From Streptomyces mashuensis (GTDB taxonomy: Bacteria; Actinomycetota; Actinomycetes; Streptomycetales; Streptomycetaceae), in NCBI RefSeq assembly GCF_014654785.1, contig NZ_BNBD01000018.1:1-64000 (forward strand): 64,000 nt of DNA, given 5' to 3'. The notes beneath the pieces are model-generated. The model ran no database searches and was not told the origin of the DNA. It was given only the letters and a program-made list of their open reading frames with translations. Below are positions 33,223 through 41,852 of the stretch, in pieces (the stretch's first letter is position 1; every line of letters begins with the position of its first letter). The translations under genes and the position numbers were made by a program.

Positions 33223-34488
33223 ATGGGCCCTTCGGGCACCGCGGTGGTCACCGGCATCGGGGTGATCGCGCCGACGGGGATGGGCACGGACGCGCACTGG
33301 CAGGCGGTGCTCGCCGGGAAGCCGGGCATCGGCCGCATCAGCCGGTTCGACCCGTCGGGCTATCCGGTGCGGCTGGCCGGGGAGGTGCCGGGGTTCGTCG
33401 CGCGCGAGGCGCTGCCGGGCCGGCTGGTGCCGCAGACCGACCGCTGGACGCACCTGGCGCTGTGGGCGGCGCGGGCCGCCCTGGACGACGCGGGCGTCGA
33501 CCCGGCCGCGCTGCCGGAGTACGCGATGGCCGTGGTCACCTCCAGTTCCTCGGGCGGCACCGAGTTCGGCCAGCACGAGATGGAGCGGCTGTACCGGAAG
33601 GGCCCCTCGTGGGTGGGGGCCTACCAGTCGATCGCGTGGTTCTACGCGGCCACCACCGGCCAGATCTCCATCCGGCACGGCATGCGCGGCCCCTGCGGGG
33701 TGCTGGCCACCGAGCAGGCCGGCGGGCTCGACGCGATCGGGCAGGCGCGGCGGGTGCTGCGCGACGAGGCGGAGCTGGTCGTCACCGGCGGCACCGACGC
33801 GTCGCTGTGCCCGTACGGGCTCACCGCCCAGCTGGCCACCGGGCGGCTGTCGACGGTGGAGGACGCGGCCCGCGCCTACCTGCCCTTCGACGTGGACGCC
33901 TCGGGGTACGTGCCGGGCGAGGGCGGGGCGATCCTCGTGCTGCGGGACGCCGCGGCGGTGCCGCCGGGCGCGGGCTACGGGGTGGTGGCGGGGTACGCCG
34001 CGGGTTTCGACCCGCCGCCGGGGTCGGACCGGCCCCGGGTGCTGCGGCGCACCCTGGAGCGGGCGCTGGCCGACGCCGGCTGTGCGCCGTCGGACGTGGA
34101 CGTGGTGTTCGCGGACGGCCTGGCGGTGCCCGCCGAGGACCTGGCGGAGGCGCGGGCGATCAGCGAGGTGTTCGGGCCGGGCGGGGTGCCGGTGACAGTG
34201 CCCAAGACGCTCACCGGGCGGCTGTACGGCGGCGGGTCGGCCCTGGACGCGGCGACCGCGCTGCTCGCCCTGCGGGAGGGCGTCGTCCCGCCCACCGCCG
34301 GCACCTCGCGGCTCGCCCCGGGCTGCGACCTCGACCTGGTCACCGGTGCCCCGCGGCGCAGCGCGCCGCGCACCGCGGTGGTGCTGGCCCGCGGCCATGG
34401 CGGCTTCGCCTCGGCCCTGGTGCTGCGGGCCGTGCGCGGCCGGGACGCGGACGGTCGGGGAACGACAGGGGTCACGGAAGAGAGGTGA
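33223..34488 (+). CDS. Aromatic type II PKS chain length factor (KS-beta)
   Basis: A 421-residue KS-like protein with Gln165 in place of the catalytic Cys (LATEQAGGLDAI), the signature of aromatic chain length factors. The His motifs are also lost (FADGLAVPAED; LTGRLYGGGS). It sets polyketide chain length with the KS at 31942. Chain length cannot be fixed by eye. The surrounding TcmI, cupin and ABM genes favour a long chain folded into four or more rings. Confidence 0.94.
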   Translation: MGPSGTAVVTGIGVIAPTGMGTDAHWQAVLAGKPGIGRISRFDPSGYPVRLAGEVPGFVAREALPGRLVPQTDRWTHLALWAARAALDDAGVDPAALPEYAMAVVTSSSSGGTEFGQHEMERLYRKGPSWVGAYQSIAWFYAATTGQISIRHGMRGPCGVLATEQAGGLDAIGQARRVLRDEAELVVTGGTDASLCPYGLTAQLATGRLSTVEDAARAYLPFDVDASGYVPGEGGAILVLRDAAAVPPGAGYGVVAGYAAGFDPPPGSDRPRVLRRTLERALADAGCAPSDVDVVFADGLAVPAEDLAEARAISEVFGPGGVPVTVPKTLTGRLYGGGSALDAATALLALREGVVPPTAGTSRLAPGCDLDLVTGAPRRSAPRTAVVLARGHGGFASALVLRAVRGRDADGRGTTGVTEER

Positions 34489-34492
34489 CGGC

Positions 34493-34753
34493 ATGAGTGG
34501 TTTCACGCTGGACGATCTCCGCACGGTCATGCGGGAGTGCGTGGGCGTCGACGAATCGGTGGACCTGGCGGGCGACATCGGCGACGTGGCGTTCGCCGAG
34601 CTGGGCTACGACTCGCTCGCCGTGCTGGAGCTGGCGAGCCAGGTGCAGCGCACCTGGGGCGTGCCGCTCACGGACACCCCGGCGCTGGAGGCCCGGACGC
34701 CGGGCGCGTTCGTGGCGTACGTCAACGACAACCTCACGGAAGCGGGACGCTGA
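34493..34753 (+). CDS. Aromatic type II PKS acyl carrier protein
   Basis: An 86-residue ACP. Ser41 in ELGYDSLAVLEL carries the phosphopantetheine arm. Size and position right after the CLF complete the minimal PKS (KS, CLF, ACP). It has no extension, unlike the ACP at 10520. Confidence 0.93.
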   Translation: MSGFTLDDLRTVMRECVGVDESVDLAGDIGDVAFAELGYDSLAVLELASQVQRTWGVPLTDTPALEARTPGAFVAYVNDNLTEAGR

Positions 34754-34755
34754 CC

Positions 34756-35223
34756 ATGGCAGGACACACGGACAACTCCATCCTCATCGACGCACCCCTG
34801 TCCCTGGTGTGGGAGACGACGAACGACGTGGCGTCGTGGACGACGCTGTTCAGCGAGTACGCCGAGGCCACGGTGCAGGAGCGGGACGGGAACCGGGTGC
34901 GGTTCCGGCTGGCGCTGCACCCGGACGAGAACGGCACGTCGTGGAGCTGGGTGTCGGAGCGGATCAGCGACCCCGAGCGGCACGTGGTGCACGCGCGCCG
35001 GGTGGAGACCGGCAACTTCAAGTATATGTGGCTGTTCTGGGAGTTCACCCAGGAGGAGGGCGGCGTGCGGATGCGCTGGGTGCAGGACTTCGAGCTGAAG
35101 CCGGGCCTGCCGCTGGACGACGCCGCCATGACCGAGCGCCTCAACACCAACAGCACGGCGCAGATGCGGCGCATCAAGGAGCGGATCGAGGCGGCGGCAC
35201 GGCAGTCCGCCGGCGCCCGCTGA
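34756..35223 (+). CDS. Aromatase/cyclase (SRPBCC fold, TcmN N-terminal type)
   Basis: A 155-residue helix-grip protein with NSILIDAPLSLVWETTNDVASWTTLF at the start and a C-terminal long helix. This single-domain aromatase matches the N-terminal half of TcmN and WhiE-type cyclases, which direct first-ring closure, commonly C9-C14. The methyltransferase half found in TcmN is absent. It starts two bases after the ACP stop codon. Confidence 0.9.
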   Translation: MAGHTDNSILIDAPLSLVWETTNDVASWTTLFSEYAEATVQERDGNRVRFRLALHPDENGTSWSWVSERISDPERHVVHARRVETGNFKYMWLFWEFTQEEGGVRMRWVQDFELKPGLPLDDAAMTERLNTNSTAQMRRIKERIEAAARQSAGAR

Positions 35224-35235
35224 CCCGGGCCCGCC

Positions 35236-35712
35236 GTGCCGTCCCTGGTCACCGCCCTGGTGCTGCCGCTGGTCGTGCTGGCCAACGGGCTGGCCGCCGG
35301 GGTGCTGGTGGGCACGCAGCTGGGCGGCTGGCCGCTGCTGGCGTCCCTGCCGCCGGCCCGCTACGTCCACGCGCACGCGTTCTTCGCCACCCGCTACGAC
35401 CCGTTCATGCCGCTGTGCTTCCTCGGCACGGTGGCCGGCGACGCCGTGCTGGCGCTGGGCGCGCCGCACGGACCGGCCCGCTGGGCGTTCGCGGCGGGCG
35501 TGCCGCTGGTGCTGGCCGCGGTGGCCGTGTCGGTCACCCGGAACGTGCCGGTCAACCGCTGGGTCCGCTCGCTGGACCCCGAAGCGCTGCCGGCGGACTT
35601 CGCCCGCCGGGACCCGCGCCCCGGCTGGGGGGCGTGGAACCGGGTCCGCTGCCTGCTCGCCGTGGCCGCACTCGTCACCAACTGCCTGGGGCTGGGCCTG
35701 CTGCTGCACTGA
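35236..35712 (+). CDS. DUF1772 membrane protein (anthrone-oxygenase-like)
   Basis: A 158-residue protein with four predicted membrane helices (about 3-25, 50-72, 78-98, 135-157) and the family segment ATRYDPFMPLCF, plus RNVPVNRWVRSLDP between helices. DUF1772 members in aromatic polyketide clusters are thought to oxidise anthrones to anthraquinones, or to help in that step. Start is GTG at 35236, 12 bases after the aromatase stop. Confidence 0.75.
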   Translation: MPSLVTALVLPLVVLANGLAAGVLVGTQLGGWPLLASLPPARYVHAHAFFATRYDPFMPLCFLGTVAGDAVLALGAPHGPARWAFAAGVPLVLAAVAVSVTRNVPVNRWVRSLDPEALPADFARRDPRPGWGAWNRVRCLLAVAALVTNCLGLGLLLH

Positions 35713-35764
35713 CCCGCCCCCTCCCCCATTCACCGCACCGATGCCACGAAGGGAGACCGTCACC

Positions 35765-36517
35765 ATGGATCACGGTCTGGAAGGCAGGAAGGCCCTGGTC
35801 ACCGGAGGCACCCGCGGCATCGGCCGCGCCGTGGTGCTCGCCCTGGCACGGGCCGGGGCCGACGTCATCACCTGCCACCGCCAGGAGAGCGACGCGGTCG
35901 CCGCGCTGGAGCAGGAGCTGAAGGCCACCGGCGGCGACCACCACGTCCTGCGCGCCGACCTCGCCGACCCGGGCCAGGTCGCGTCGCTGCTGCGCGAGTG
36001 CACCACCCGGTTCGGCCGGCTGGACGTCGTCGTCAACAACGCCGGCGCGATCAGCCACGTGCCGTACGGCGAGCTGCCGCTGGAGGAGTGGCGGCGCATC
36101 CTCGACACCAACCTCACGGCCGCGCACCTGGTGATCCAGCACGCCCTGCCGATCCTCTCCGAGCGGGCCTCCGTGATCAGCATCGGCTCGAAGTCGTCGG
36201 AGGTGGGCATCCCTTTGCGGGCCCACTACACCGCGTCCAAGGCCGCGCTGCGCGGGCTGACCCGGTCGCTGGCCAAGGAGTTCGGTGGCACCGGGCGCCG
36301 GTTCAACGTCATCGCCGCCGGGGTGATCGAGACGGAGGCGTTCGACACGATGCCGGCGGACCAGGCGGCGGTGCTGCGCGAGCGCTACAGCACCAAGACG
36401 GCGCTGGGCCGGCTGGGCCGGCCCGAGGAGGTCGCCGACGCCGTGCTGTGGCTGGCCGGCGACCGGTCCGGGTACGTCACGGGTGCCACCATCGCCGTCG
36501 ACGGGGGCATCTCCTGA
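35765..36517 (+). CDS. Ketoreductase of the aromatic PKS (SDR)
   Basis: A 250-residue FabG-like SDR: TGGTRGIG near 16-23, NNAG near 90, ISIGSKSS with the active-site Ser, and YTASK. Its C-terminus GYVTGATIAVDGG is standard. In an aromatic cluster it would reduce one keto group of the nascent or cyclised chain; the position cannot be read. ATG at 35765 is chosen over an earlier in-frame start at 35741. It shares its stop region with the following ABM gene. Confidence 0.88.
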   Translation: MDHGLEGRKALVTGGTRGIGRAVVLALARAGADVITCHRQESDAVAALEQELKATGGDHHVLRADLADPGQVASLLRECTTRFGRLDVVVNNAGAISHVPYGELPLEEWRRILDTNLTAAHLVIQHALPILSERASVISIGSKSSEVGIPLRAHYTASKAALRGLTRSLAKEFGGTGRRFNVIAAGVIETEAFDTMPADQAAVLRERYSTKTALGRLGRPEEVADAVLWLAGDRSGYVTGATIAVDGGIS

Positions 36518-36879
36518 TGGCCGCGGCCACGGCCGGCCCGTTCCGGGTGATGCTCCGCATGCAGGTCAAGCCCGGCCTTGAGCAGGAGTTCGAGCAGGTG
36601 TGGCAGGCCGTGGGCGACTCGGTCACCTCCCATCCGGCCAACCTCGGCCAGTGGCTGTCGCGCAGCCTGGACGAGGAGGGCGTCTACTACATCGTCAGCG
36701 ACTGGGTGGACGAGGCCCGCTTCCGCGAGTTCGAGACGAGCCGCCGCCACGTGGAGCACCGCGAGCGGCTGCACCCGTACCGCAGCGGCGGGGCGATGAC
36801 CACCATGAGCGTGGTCGCCCACCTCACCTCCGGCCCCGGCGGGCCCGCCACCCACGAGGAGTGGGAGGCCCGGCGGTGA
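36517..36879 (+). CDS. Antibiotic biosynthesis monooxygenase (ABM), first copy
   Basis: A 120-residue dimeric alpha+beta barrel protein with MLRMQVKPGLEQEFEQVW, YYIVSDWVDEARFREFETS and a conserved His-rich HVEHRERLHPYR. Relatives such as TcmH and ActVA-Orf6 add oxygen to anthrones without metal or flavin. It begins at the KR stop (TGATG) and overlaps the next gene, so the three are coupled. Confidence 0.85.
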   Translation: MAAATAGPFRVMLRMQVKPGLEQEFEQVWQAVGDSVTSHPANLGQWLSRSLDEEGVYYIVSDWVDEARFREFETSRRHVEHRERLHPYRSGGAMTTMSVVAHLTSGPGGPATHEEWEARR

Positions 36880-37178
36880 CCGGCGAGGTACGGGTGCTGG
36901 TGCGGCACGTGGCGGACAGCGCCGAGGCGATCGAGCACGCCTACCGGACGGTGAGCGAGGAGCTCGCCGGGGTGGCGGGCATGCTCGGCAACGAGCTGCT
37001 GCGGGACGTGCACGACGACCGGGTGTTCGTGGTGCTCAGCCGGTGGCGCGACCTGGCCGCCTTCCGCACCTGGGAGGCGGGGGCCGCCCACCGGGCCAGC
37101 ACCTCGCCGCTGCGCCCCTTCCGGGACCGCGCCGCGGCTCGGCCCTTCGAGGTGCTGCACGTGACCGCCGCCTACTGA
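36876..37178 (+). CDS. ABM-domain protein, second copy
   Basis: A 100-residue ABM-fold protein: VRVLVRHVADS, then VFVVLSRWRDLAAFRTWEAG. It is divergent from its neighbour, so this is not a fresh duplication. Paired ABM proteins occur in pentangular polyphenol pathways, where one may oxidise an anthrone and the other another ring. It is the last gene of the plus-strand PKS operon. Confidence 0.8.
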   Translation: MTGEVRVLVRHVADSAEAIEHAYRTVSEELAGVAGMLGNELLRDVHDDRVFVVLSRWRDLAAFRTWEAGAAHRASTSPLRPFRDRAAARPFEVLHVTAAY

Positions 37179-37278
37179 CGGTGACGGGGGCCACCGGCGC
37201 TGTTTGCAACGCCTTTGGGCCGGTGTGACGCTTGTAGTGGGGGTCCCAACGACCGCCGAAAGCAGGAGTCAGGTCCCC

Positions 37279-37809
37279 ATGAGCCAGGAACAGTGGCCCG
37301 GCAGACCGCCGCCGGAGGACCGCGGAAATGCCGGCACCCCACCACCGCCCCAGGGCGGCGGGCCCACCCACCCCGGCTACCCGCCACCGCCCTCTACCCC
37401 TGGAGGCCCCGGCGGCGGCGCCGGGCCGCAGTACTCGCCGCCGCAGGGTCATCCGCCGAACCCCCCGCCGGGTGCGTACCAGGGCCAGACGGGCTGGCCA
37501 CCGCAGCAGCCGGGCTACAGCACGCAGCCCGGCGGCTACCCGCCCCGGCCTGCCAGCCACCTCGGCTGGGCGATCGTCTCGCTCATCCTCTTCTGGCCCC
37601 TGGGCATCCCGGCGGTGATCTTCGCCGCCCAGGTGAACGGCAAGTACGCCTCGGGCGACCTCCCGGGAGCCGAGGACTCGTCCGGGAAGGCCCGCCTGTT
37701 CGCGCTCATCGCCACGATCATCGGTGTGGTCCTCATCGTCCTCACCGTGCTCTTGTTCGTGGTCGCCGGGTTCTGGGCGACGGACAACGTCCCGGACACC
37801 AACTACTGA
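37279..37809 (+). CDS. CD225/dispanin-type membrane protein
   Basis: A 176-residue protein. Residues 1 to about 92 are disordered and rich in Pro, Gly and Gln. They are followed by two membrane helices (about 97-118 and 145-168) with an amphipathic AAQVNGKYASGDLPGAEDSSGKAR loop part, the CD225 pattern. Such proteins are common housekeeping-type membrane proteins in Streptomyces and probably not part of the pathway. It is separated from the PKS operon by 100 bases and is convergent with the monooxygenase gene. Confidence 0.78.
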   Translation: MSQEQWPGRPPPEDRGNAGTPPPPQGGGPTHPGYPPPPSTPGGPGGGAGPQYSPPQGHPPNPPPGAYQGQTGWPPQQPGYSTQPGGYPPRPASHLGWAIVSLILFWPLGIPAVIFAAQVNGKYASGDLPGAEDSSGKARLFALIATIIGVVLIVLTVLLFVVAGFWATDNVPDTNY

Positions 37810-37820
37810 CCCGCGGCCGG

Positions 37821-37834
37821 GGGCCGGCCGGCCC
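37821..37834. terminator. Palindrome between convergent genes
   Basis: The 14-base perfect palindrome GGGCCGGCCGGCCC lies between the convergent stops of the CD225 gene (37809) and the flavin monooxygenase gene (37837). It could stop transcription from both sides, though it has no loop and is short. Confidence 0.3.
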
Positions 37835-37836
37835 GG

Positions 37837-39210
37837 TCAGTCCTCGTCGTCGCGGCCGGCGCCCCGGAAGGTGCTCTCCGACATGACGATCTTCCGCTTG
37901 ACCGGGGGCAGGTGGTTCATCGTGCGCATGGCGGTGCGCATGCCCCCGCGGGCGAAGGTGCCCAGGAGGTCGCCGCGGTGCATCACCGAGTGGCCGTCCA
38001 TCTGGGCCCGGGACTTGATCACCGCGTCCCAGGCGTAGGAGGTCATCGTCGTCTCGTACGCGTGCACGGCGTCGAGCAGCGACTGTTCGCCACGGTGAAC
38101 GGCGACCAGCTTGCGGGCCAGCAGCCGGGCGTCCCGCAGCGCCGTGTTGGCGCCGACGCCGCGCCCGGGCGTCATCGTGTGGATGGCGTCGCCGATCAGC
38201 GTGATGTTGCTGCTCGGCCACGGGTCGATGGGTTCGGACGTCCGGATGACCAGCGGGAAGCTGCTGTTCGGGTCGCCCAGGGAGAAGATGCGCCGGAAGT
38301 CGGGGTGCCAGGCCTTGGTCTTCTCCAGGACCAGCTGCTGGATCTCGGCGCCGCGCATCTTGGTGACGTTCGGCGGCAGCCAGCGGTCGGAGGCGGCGAA
38401 GCCCCACATGATGTAGTCGCGGCTGTTGTCGTAGAGCATGCCGGGCCAGTTGCGGAGGGCATCGGCGTCTGTGCTGCCGATGCCCTCCTTGGGCTTGCCG
38501 TTCTCGTCCCACTTGAAGCGCATCACGTGCAGGATGCACATGAAGCCCTTGGGCCCGTGCACCATCGTGACGCCCTCCATCACCCGCTGGGGCAGCAGGG
38601 CGCGCGTCTCGTCGTTCAGCGGGGTCTTGCCCGTGATGCCGACGAGACCGGTCTCCACGAGCCGGGCGTGCGGCAGGTACTGCTTGCGCACCCGCGAGTT
38701 GGCGCCCTCGGCGCCGACGAGGAGGTGGCCGGTGGCCACGTCGCCGTCGGTGAAGTGGGCACTGACGGTGCCGTCGGGGTGCTGCTCGTAATGCGTGAAC
38801 TCCTTGTCGAAGTGGACGACGTCCTCGACACCGGTGAGCAGGAGCTGCCGGAGCGTCATCCGGCTCACCGACTCGTCCTGGTCGTCCTCCGAGGGCTGGT
38901 CCTCGGGCTTGAGGACCTCGGGGCCGGCGGAGAACAGGAACTTCTTCTCGTGCGTCATCTGGTTGCCCCACAGGGGCCGCTTGGCGCACGTGGCGATGAA
39001 CGTCTCGTAGAGCTCGGGCGAGAGGTTGGCCCTCAGCGCCCGCTTGCCGTCGGCGTCGATGCCGACCCGGTAGCCCTGGAGGCCGTCGCGCCGGGTGCGG
39101 TCGCGCTCGTAGACGGCGACGCTGACCCCGGCCCGCTTGAGGCCCTGGGCCAGGCAGAGGCCGCCGGTGCCGGCACCGATGATGATGACGTGCAAGGGTG
39201 TGGCGGACAT
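37837..39210 (-). CDS. FAD-dependent aromatic monooxygenase (class A)
   Basis: A 457-residue flavoprotein hydroxylase. GxGxxG lies in IIGAGTGGLCLAQGL near 9-23, the DG-like motif in VGAEGANSRVRK, and the second FAD motif LIGDAIHTMTPGRGVGAN near 315. Class A enzymes hydroxylate phenols or insert oxygen in polyketide rings, but similar enzymes also inactivate drugs such as rifamycin and tetracycline. It lies 20 bases after the PadR gene with a GGAGAAGGAAC ribosome site, so the regulator and enzyme form one operon. This layout suits an inducible detoxification or tailoring step. Confidence 0.9.
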   Translation of the reverse strand: MSATPLHVIIIGAGTGGLCLAQGLKRAGVSVAVYERDRTRRDGLQGYRVGIDADGKRALRANLSPELYETFIATCAKRPLWGNQMTHEKKFLFSAGPEVLKPEDQPSEDDQDESVSRMTLRQLLLTGVEDVVHFDKEFTHYEQHPDGTVSAHFTDGDVATGHLLVGAEGANSRVRKQYLPHARLVETGLVGITGKTPLNDETRALLPQRVMEGVTMVHGPKGFMCILHVMRFKWDENGKPKEGIGSTDADALRNWPGMLYDNSRDYIMWGFAASDRWLPPNVTKMRGAEIQQLVLEKTKAWHPDFRRIFSLGDPNSSFPLVIRTSEPIDPWPSSNITLIGDAIHTMTPGRGVGANTALRDARLLARKLVAVHRGEQSLLDAVHAYETTMTSYAWDAVIKSRAQMDGHSVMHRGDLLGTFARGGMRTAMRTMNHLPPVKRKIVMSESTFRGAGRDDED

Positions 39211-39230
39211 GGTGGTTGTTCCTTCTCCCA

Positions 39231-39845
39231 CTAGTGCGAGTGGGCGGCCGCCATGGCGGCCAACCACTCCTTGGACCAGGTGATGCTTCCGGAGCGCAGG
39301 TCCTTGATGACCGATTCGACCCACTCCAGCTCGGCCTCGGTGGTCGCCCGCAGGCACTCCAGCTCCAGCGTGAAGAGCCGGCCCCACTCGCCGGAGGCGG
39401 CGATCTGGGCGTTGAGCCGGGTCAGTTCGGTCTCGAGCTTCTCCTGTCTCCTGGCCAACTGGTCGGCCACTTCCCCCGGCTCGAGAAGGGGGACGAAGGC
39501 CATGGCGGCGAGGAATTCGGGGAACTCCCGCTTCGGCGTGGCCAGGGCGTCGAGCATCCACTCGCGCCAGACCCGCGTGCCTTCGTCGGTGAGGGCGTAG
39601 AGGGTGCGCTCGGGCCGGTTGTGCTCCCTGCTGCTCTCCCGCACCTCGATCAGCTCCTTGCGGTGCAGGCGCTCGATCGTGCGGTAGAGGCTGGCCCGCT
39701 GCCCGACGTTGACCACTTCGCCCTTGCCGCGGTCCTTCATCAGGCGCTGCATCTTGTACGGGTGCATACCGAGCTGCTGCTGGTGCTGGGCCTCGGCGAG
39801 CAGGGAGAGCACGGCCAGAGCCAGCGTGGAACGCCTGTACGTCAT
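39231..39845 (-). CDS. PadR-family transcriptional regulator
   Basis: A 204-residue PadR regulator. The winged helix covers residues 1 to about 95, with LALAVLSLLAEAQHQQQLGMHPYKMQRLMKDRG and then QRASLYRTIERLHRKELIEV. The C-terminal helical dimerisation part is of the longer Vir-type. It likely represses its own operon with the flavin monooxygenase. The promoter just upstream is overlapped by an inverted repeat. The likely inducer is an aromatic compound. Confidence 0.9.
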   Translation of the reverse strand: MTYRRSTLALAVLSLLAEAQHQQQLGMHPYKMQRLMKDRGKGEVVNVGQRASLYRTIERLHRKELIEVRESSREHNRPERTLYALTDEGTRVWREWMLDALATPKREFPEFLAAMAFVPLLEPGEVADQLARRQEKLETELTRLNAQIAASGEWGRLFTLELECLRATTEAELEWVESVIKDLRSGSITWSKEWLAAMAAAHSH

Positions 39846-39881
39846 AGTTGCCAGGTTACTAGTGATCCGGCAACTACTCAA
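39845..39881 (-). promoter_or_regulatory. Promoter and operator of the padR-monooxygenase operon
   Basis: On the minus strand TTGAGT (39876-39881) and TAACCT (39853-39858) are 17 bases apart, an excellent housekeeping-type promoter. Transcription would start almost at the ATG, giving a nearly leaderless mRNA. The inverted repeat TAGTTGCC (39845-39852) and GGCAACTA (39869-39876) brackets the -10, with an ACTAGT dyad in the middle. This fits autorepression by the PadR protein. Confidence 0.6.
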
Positions 39882-39935
39882 CCGGCGCCCGGGCGCATCC
39901 GCCGCCCCGGGGGCGCCGCCCGCGCGCACATGCGA

Positions 39936-39965
39936 ACGGGGCGCCCCGTTGCCGGAGCGCCCCGT
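39936..39965 (-). terminator. Hairpin after the beta-helix gene
   Basis: Arms ACGGGGCG (39936-39943) and CGCCCCGT (39958-39965) pair across a 14-base loop. A tighter alternative is the palindrome at 39936-39949. It lies 28 bases past the beta-helix stop on the minus strand. Confidence 0.5.
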
Positions 39966-39993
39966 CCTGTGCGGTGCACGGTCGTGCTGTGGC

Positions 39994-41535
39994 CTAGCGG
40001 AGGCCGGGCCCCTGGTAGGCGCCCATGTTCGGCCGGGCGGCCGGGACCCGGTTGCCGAAGAAGTCCCGGTCCGCGTCGCCCGGCACGGCCACCCCCGCGC
40101 CCAGGGCGGGCGAGCCGGCCTTGAGCTTGTACCCGTCGGGGCCGGGTGCACCCGCGTTCACGAAGCGCGGGTCGCCGACGACGGCCTTCGGGTCGGCCGG
40201 GACCTTGGCGACGTTCTGGTAGAGGTTGCCGCGGAAGGTGCTGGTGGTGTCCTTGACGGCCGAGCCGCCGGGCTTGCCGACGAAGACGTTGTTGGAGACC
40301 AGCGGCTTGTCCGGGCTCACGTTCCACCACAGGGTGTCGGCCTGCGGGGCGTGGACGGTGTTGCCGTAGATGGCGATGTTGGTCTGCTGGGTGCAGGCCA
40401 GGATCATCACGCCGCCGTTGACGTCCTTGTCGTTGCGGCTGATGTTGTAGCGGATCGTGGGCCGGTCGGAGGGCAGGCCCTCGACCGAGCAGATCAGCAT
40501 CAGCCCGCTGTTGTCGTGCGAGTAGTTGTACTGGTAGAGCGTGCCGGTGTTGGCACCGTCCACGTCGAAGGCGAAGGCGCCGAATTTCCCGCCGTTGCCG
40601 CCACCGATGGTGTTGTGCTGGACGGTGGTGTAATCGGAGTTCCACGACCAGATGCCGGCGTGGTCGATCGTGGCCTTGAGGGCGAATCCCTCGACGGTGT
40701 TCTTCTGGATCATCGCGTGCTGGCCGTTGGTGATGTTGATGCCGTCACCGCCCAGCTCCGAGAGGCGGTTGCCCTCGATACGGATCCGGGTGTGCGGGCC
40801 GTACGCGGTGCCGGGGCCGGCGGGATAGGCGGCACGGCGGGCCCACAGCGAGGAGGTGCCGATGCCGATGCCGCTGACCTTCCGTACGACGTTGTCGGCG
40901 ACGTGGAGGTCGTCGAAGGACGTCAGTTTCCGCGAGCCGGTGGCGTTGAAGACGATGCCGCCGCCGGGCTGGCCCGGGTTGGTGCAGTCGCAGCCGGCGA
41001 TGTCGTGCACGTAGTTGTCGCGGAAGGCGTAGTGCGTGCCCTTGCCGTAGTCGGTGAGCTCGACGTAGATGCCGGTGCGCGGGTCGGTGACGTTGGTGCC
41101 CGGGTTGGAGATGTCGAGGCCGCTGATCTCCCAGCCCTCGACGTTGCGCAGGTGGACGGCGGCGCGGGCGTCGGCGGCCACGATCCGGGGCCGGGCGCCG
41201 CTGCCGTACGCGGTGACCTTGACGGGTCTCGAGGCGGTGCCGGAGCCCTGCGGCACGAGCGTGCCGGTGCAGGTGGTGCCCTTCCGTAAGGAGATGACGT
41301 CGCCGGGCCGGAAGGTGACGGAGTTGACCTTGCCCAGCGTGCGCCAGGCGGTGGTGGTGCCGGTGCCGGCGCGGCTGTCGTCGCCCGCCGCGCAGTCGAC
41401 GTAGTAGGTGGTGCCCGGCCGTCCGCCGTCGTCGTCCGCGGCGGCGGTGCCCGTGGCGGCGAGCGCCGGGCAGACGAGTGCGACGGCGAGCGTGACGGCC
41501 GTCAAGGATGGACGAAGTGTTCGAACGATCGACAC
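39994..41535 (-). CDS. Secreted right-handed parallel beta-helix protein
   Basis: A 513-residue exported protein. The signal peptide has Arg at 5 and 8, a hydrophobic core to about 27 and a likely cut after GTAAA near 33. The mature part begins with TTYYVDCAAGDD and then shows repeated short strand motifs such as NVEGWEISGLDI, DNYVHDIAG and IQKNTVEGF, typical of NosD or pectate-lyase-like beta-helices acting on polysaccharides. It ends with the NRVPAARPNMGAYQ motif seen in such proteins. GTG at 41535 has GGGGGAGCG upstream; an earlier ATG at 41568 adds polar residues before the signal. Probably unrelated to the flanking clusters. Confidence 0.82.
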   Translation of the reverse strand: MSIVRTLRPSLTAVTLAVALVCPALAATGTAAADDDGGRPGTTYYVDCAAGDDSRAGTGTTTAWRTLGKVNSVTFRPGDVISLRKGTTCTGTLVPQGSGTASRPVKVTAYGSGARPRIVAADARAAVHLRNVEGWEISGLDISNPGTNVTDPRTGIYVELTDYGKGTHYAFRDNYVHDIAGCDCTNPGQPGGGIVFNATGSRKLTSFDDLHVADNVVRKVSGIGIGTSSLWARRAAYPAGPGTAYGPHTRIRIEGNRLSELGGDGINITNGQHAMIQKNTVEGFALKATIDHAGIWSWNSDYTTVQHNTIGGGNGGKFGAFAFDVDGANTGTLYQYNYSHDNSGLMLICSVEGLPSDRPTIRYNISRNDKDVNGGVMILACTQQTNIAIYGNTVHAPQADTLWWNVSPDKPLVSNNVFVGKPGGSAVKDTTSTFRGNLYQNVAKVPADPKAVVGDPRFVNAGAPGPDGYKLKAGSPALGAGVAVPGDADRDFFGNRVPAARPNMGAYQGPGLR

Positions 41536-41852
41536 AGAACTTTCGCTCCCCCATGTCCTGTGTTTCACGGCCGCGCCGCGGCACCGCCCCGATGGGCGTC
41601 AAGGATCTACCGGCACGCAGGCGGAAAACGCATGCGTATGCGCGGCCACGAAACCCCCGTTTCGCTGGGGAAGAGGGATCACCCTCTTTCCCGCTGGCAC
41701 GCACAGAGTACACGACATCAGTTGCCCCGCACGGCTCAAGTGGACGTGAGTTCCAAGCAGTTGAGCACTCCTCCGGTTTCCCGGAATGCCGTGCACGGAA
41801 TGCGCACAGCAATTCACGAAAGAAAATGGCCGGGGCACCGGACGGCCGGTAT
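41536..41852. other. Intergenic region with two hairpins, no gene
   Basis: It lies between the stop of the block 3 ketosynthase and the start of the beta-helix gene. It is less GC-rich than the genes and holds a short CGAAAC/GTTTCG hairpin (41649-41664) and a longer one at 41668-41692. It must also contain the beta-helix promoter, which was not identified. Confidence 0.55.
41668..41692 (-). terminator. Terminator of the ketosynthase-ACP operon
   Basis: GGGAAGAGGG and CCCTCTTTCCC pair around an ATCA loop with one bulged base. The hairpin lies 160 bases past the KS stop on the minus strand and before the beta-helix promoter region. Confidence 0.45.
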
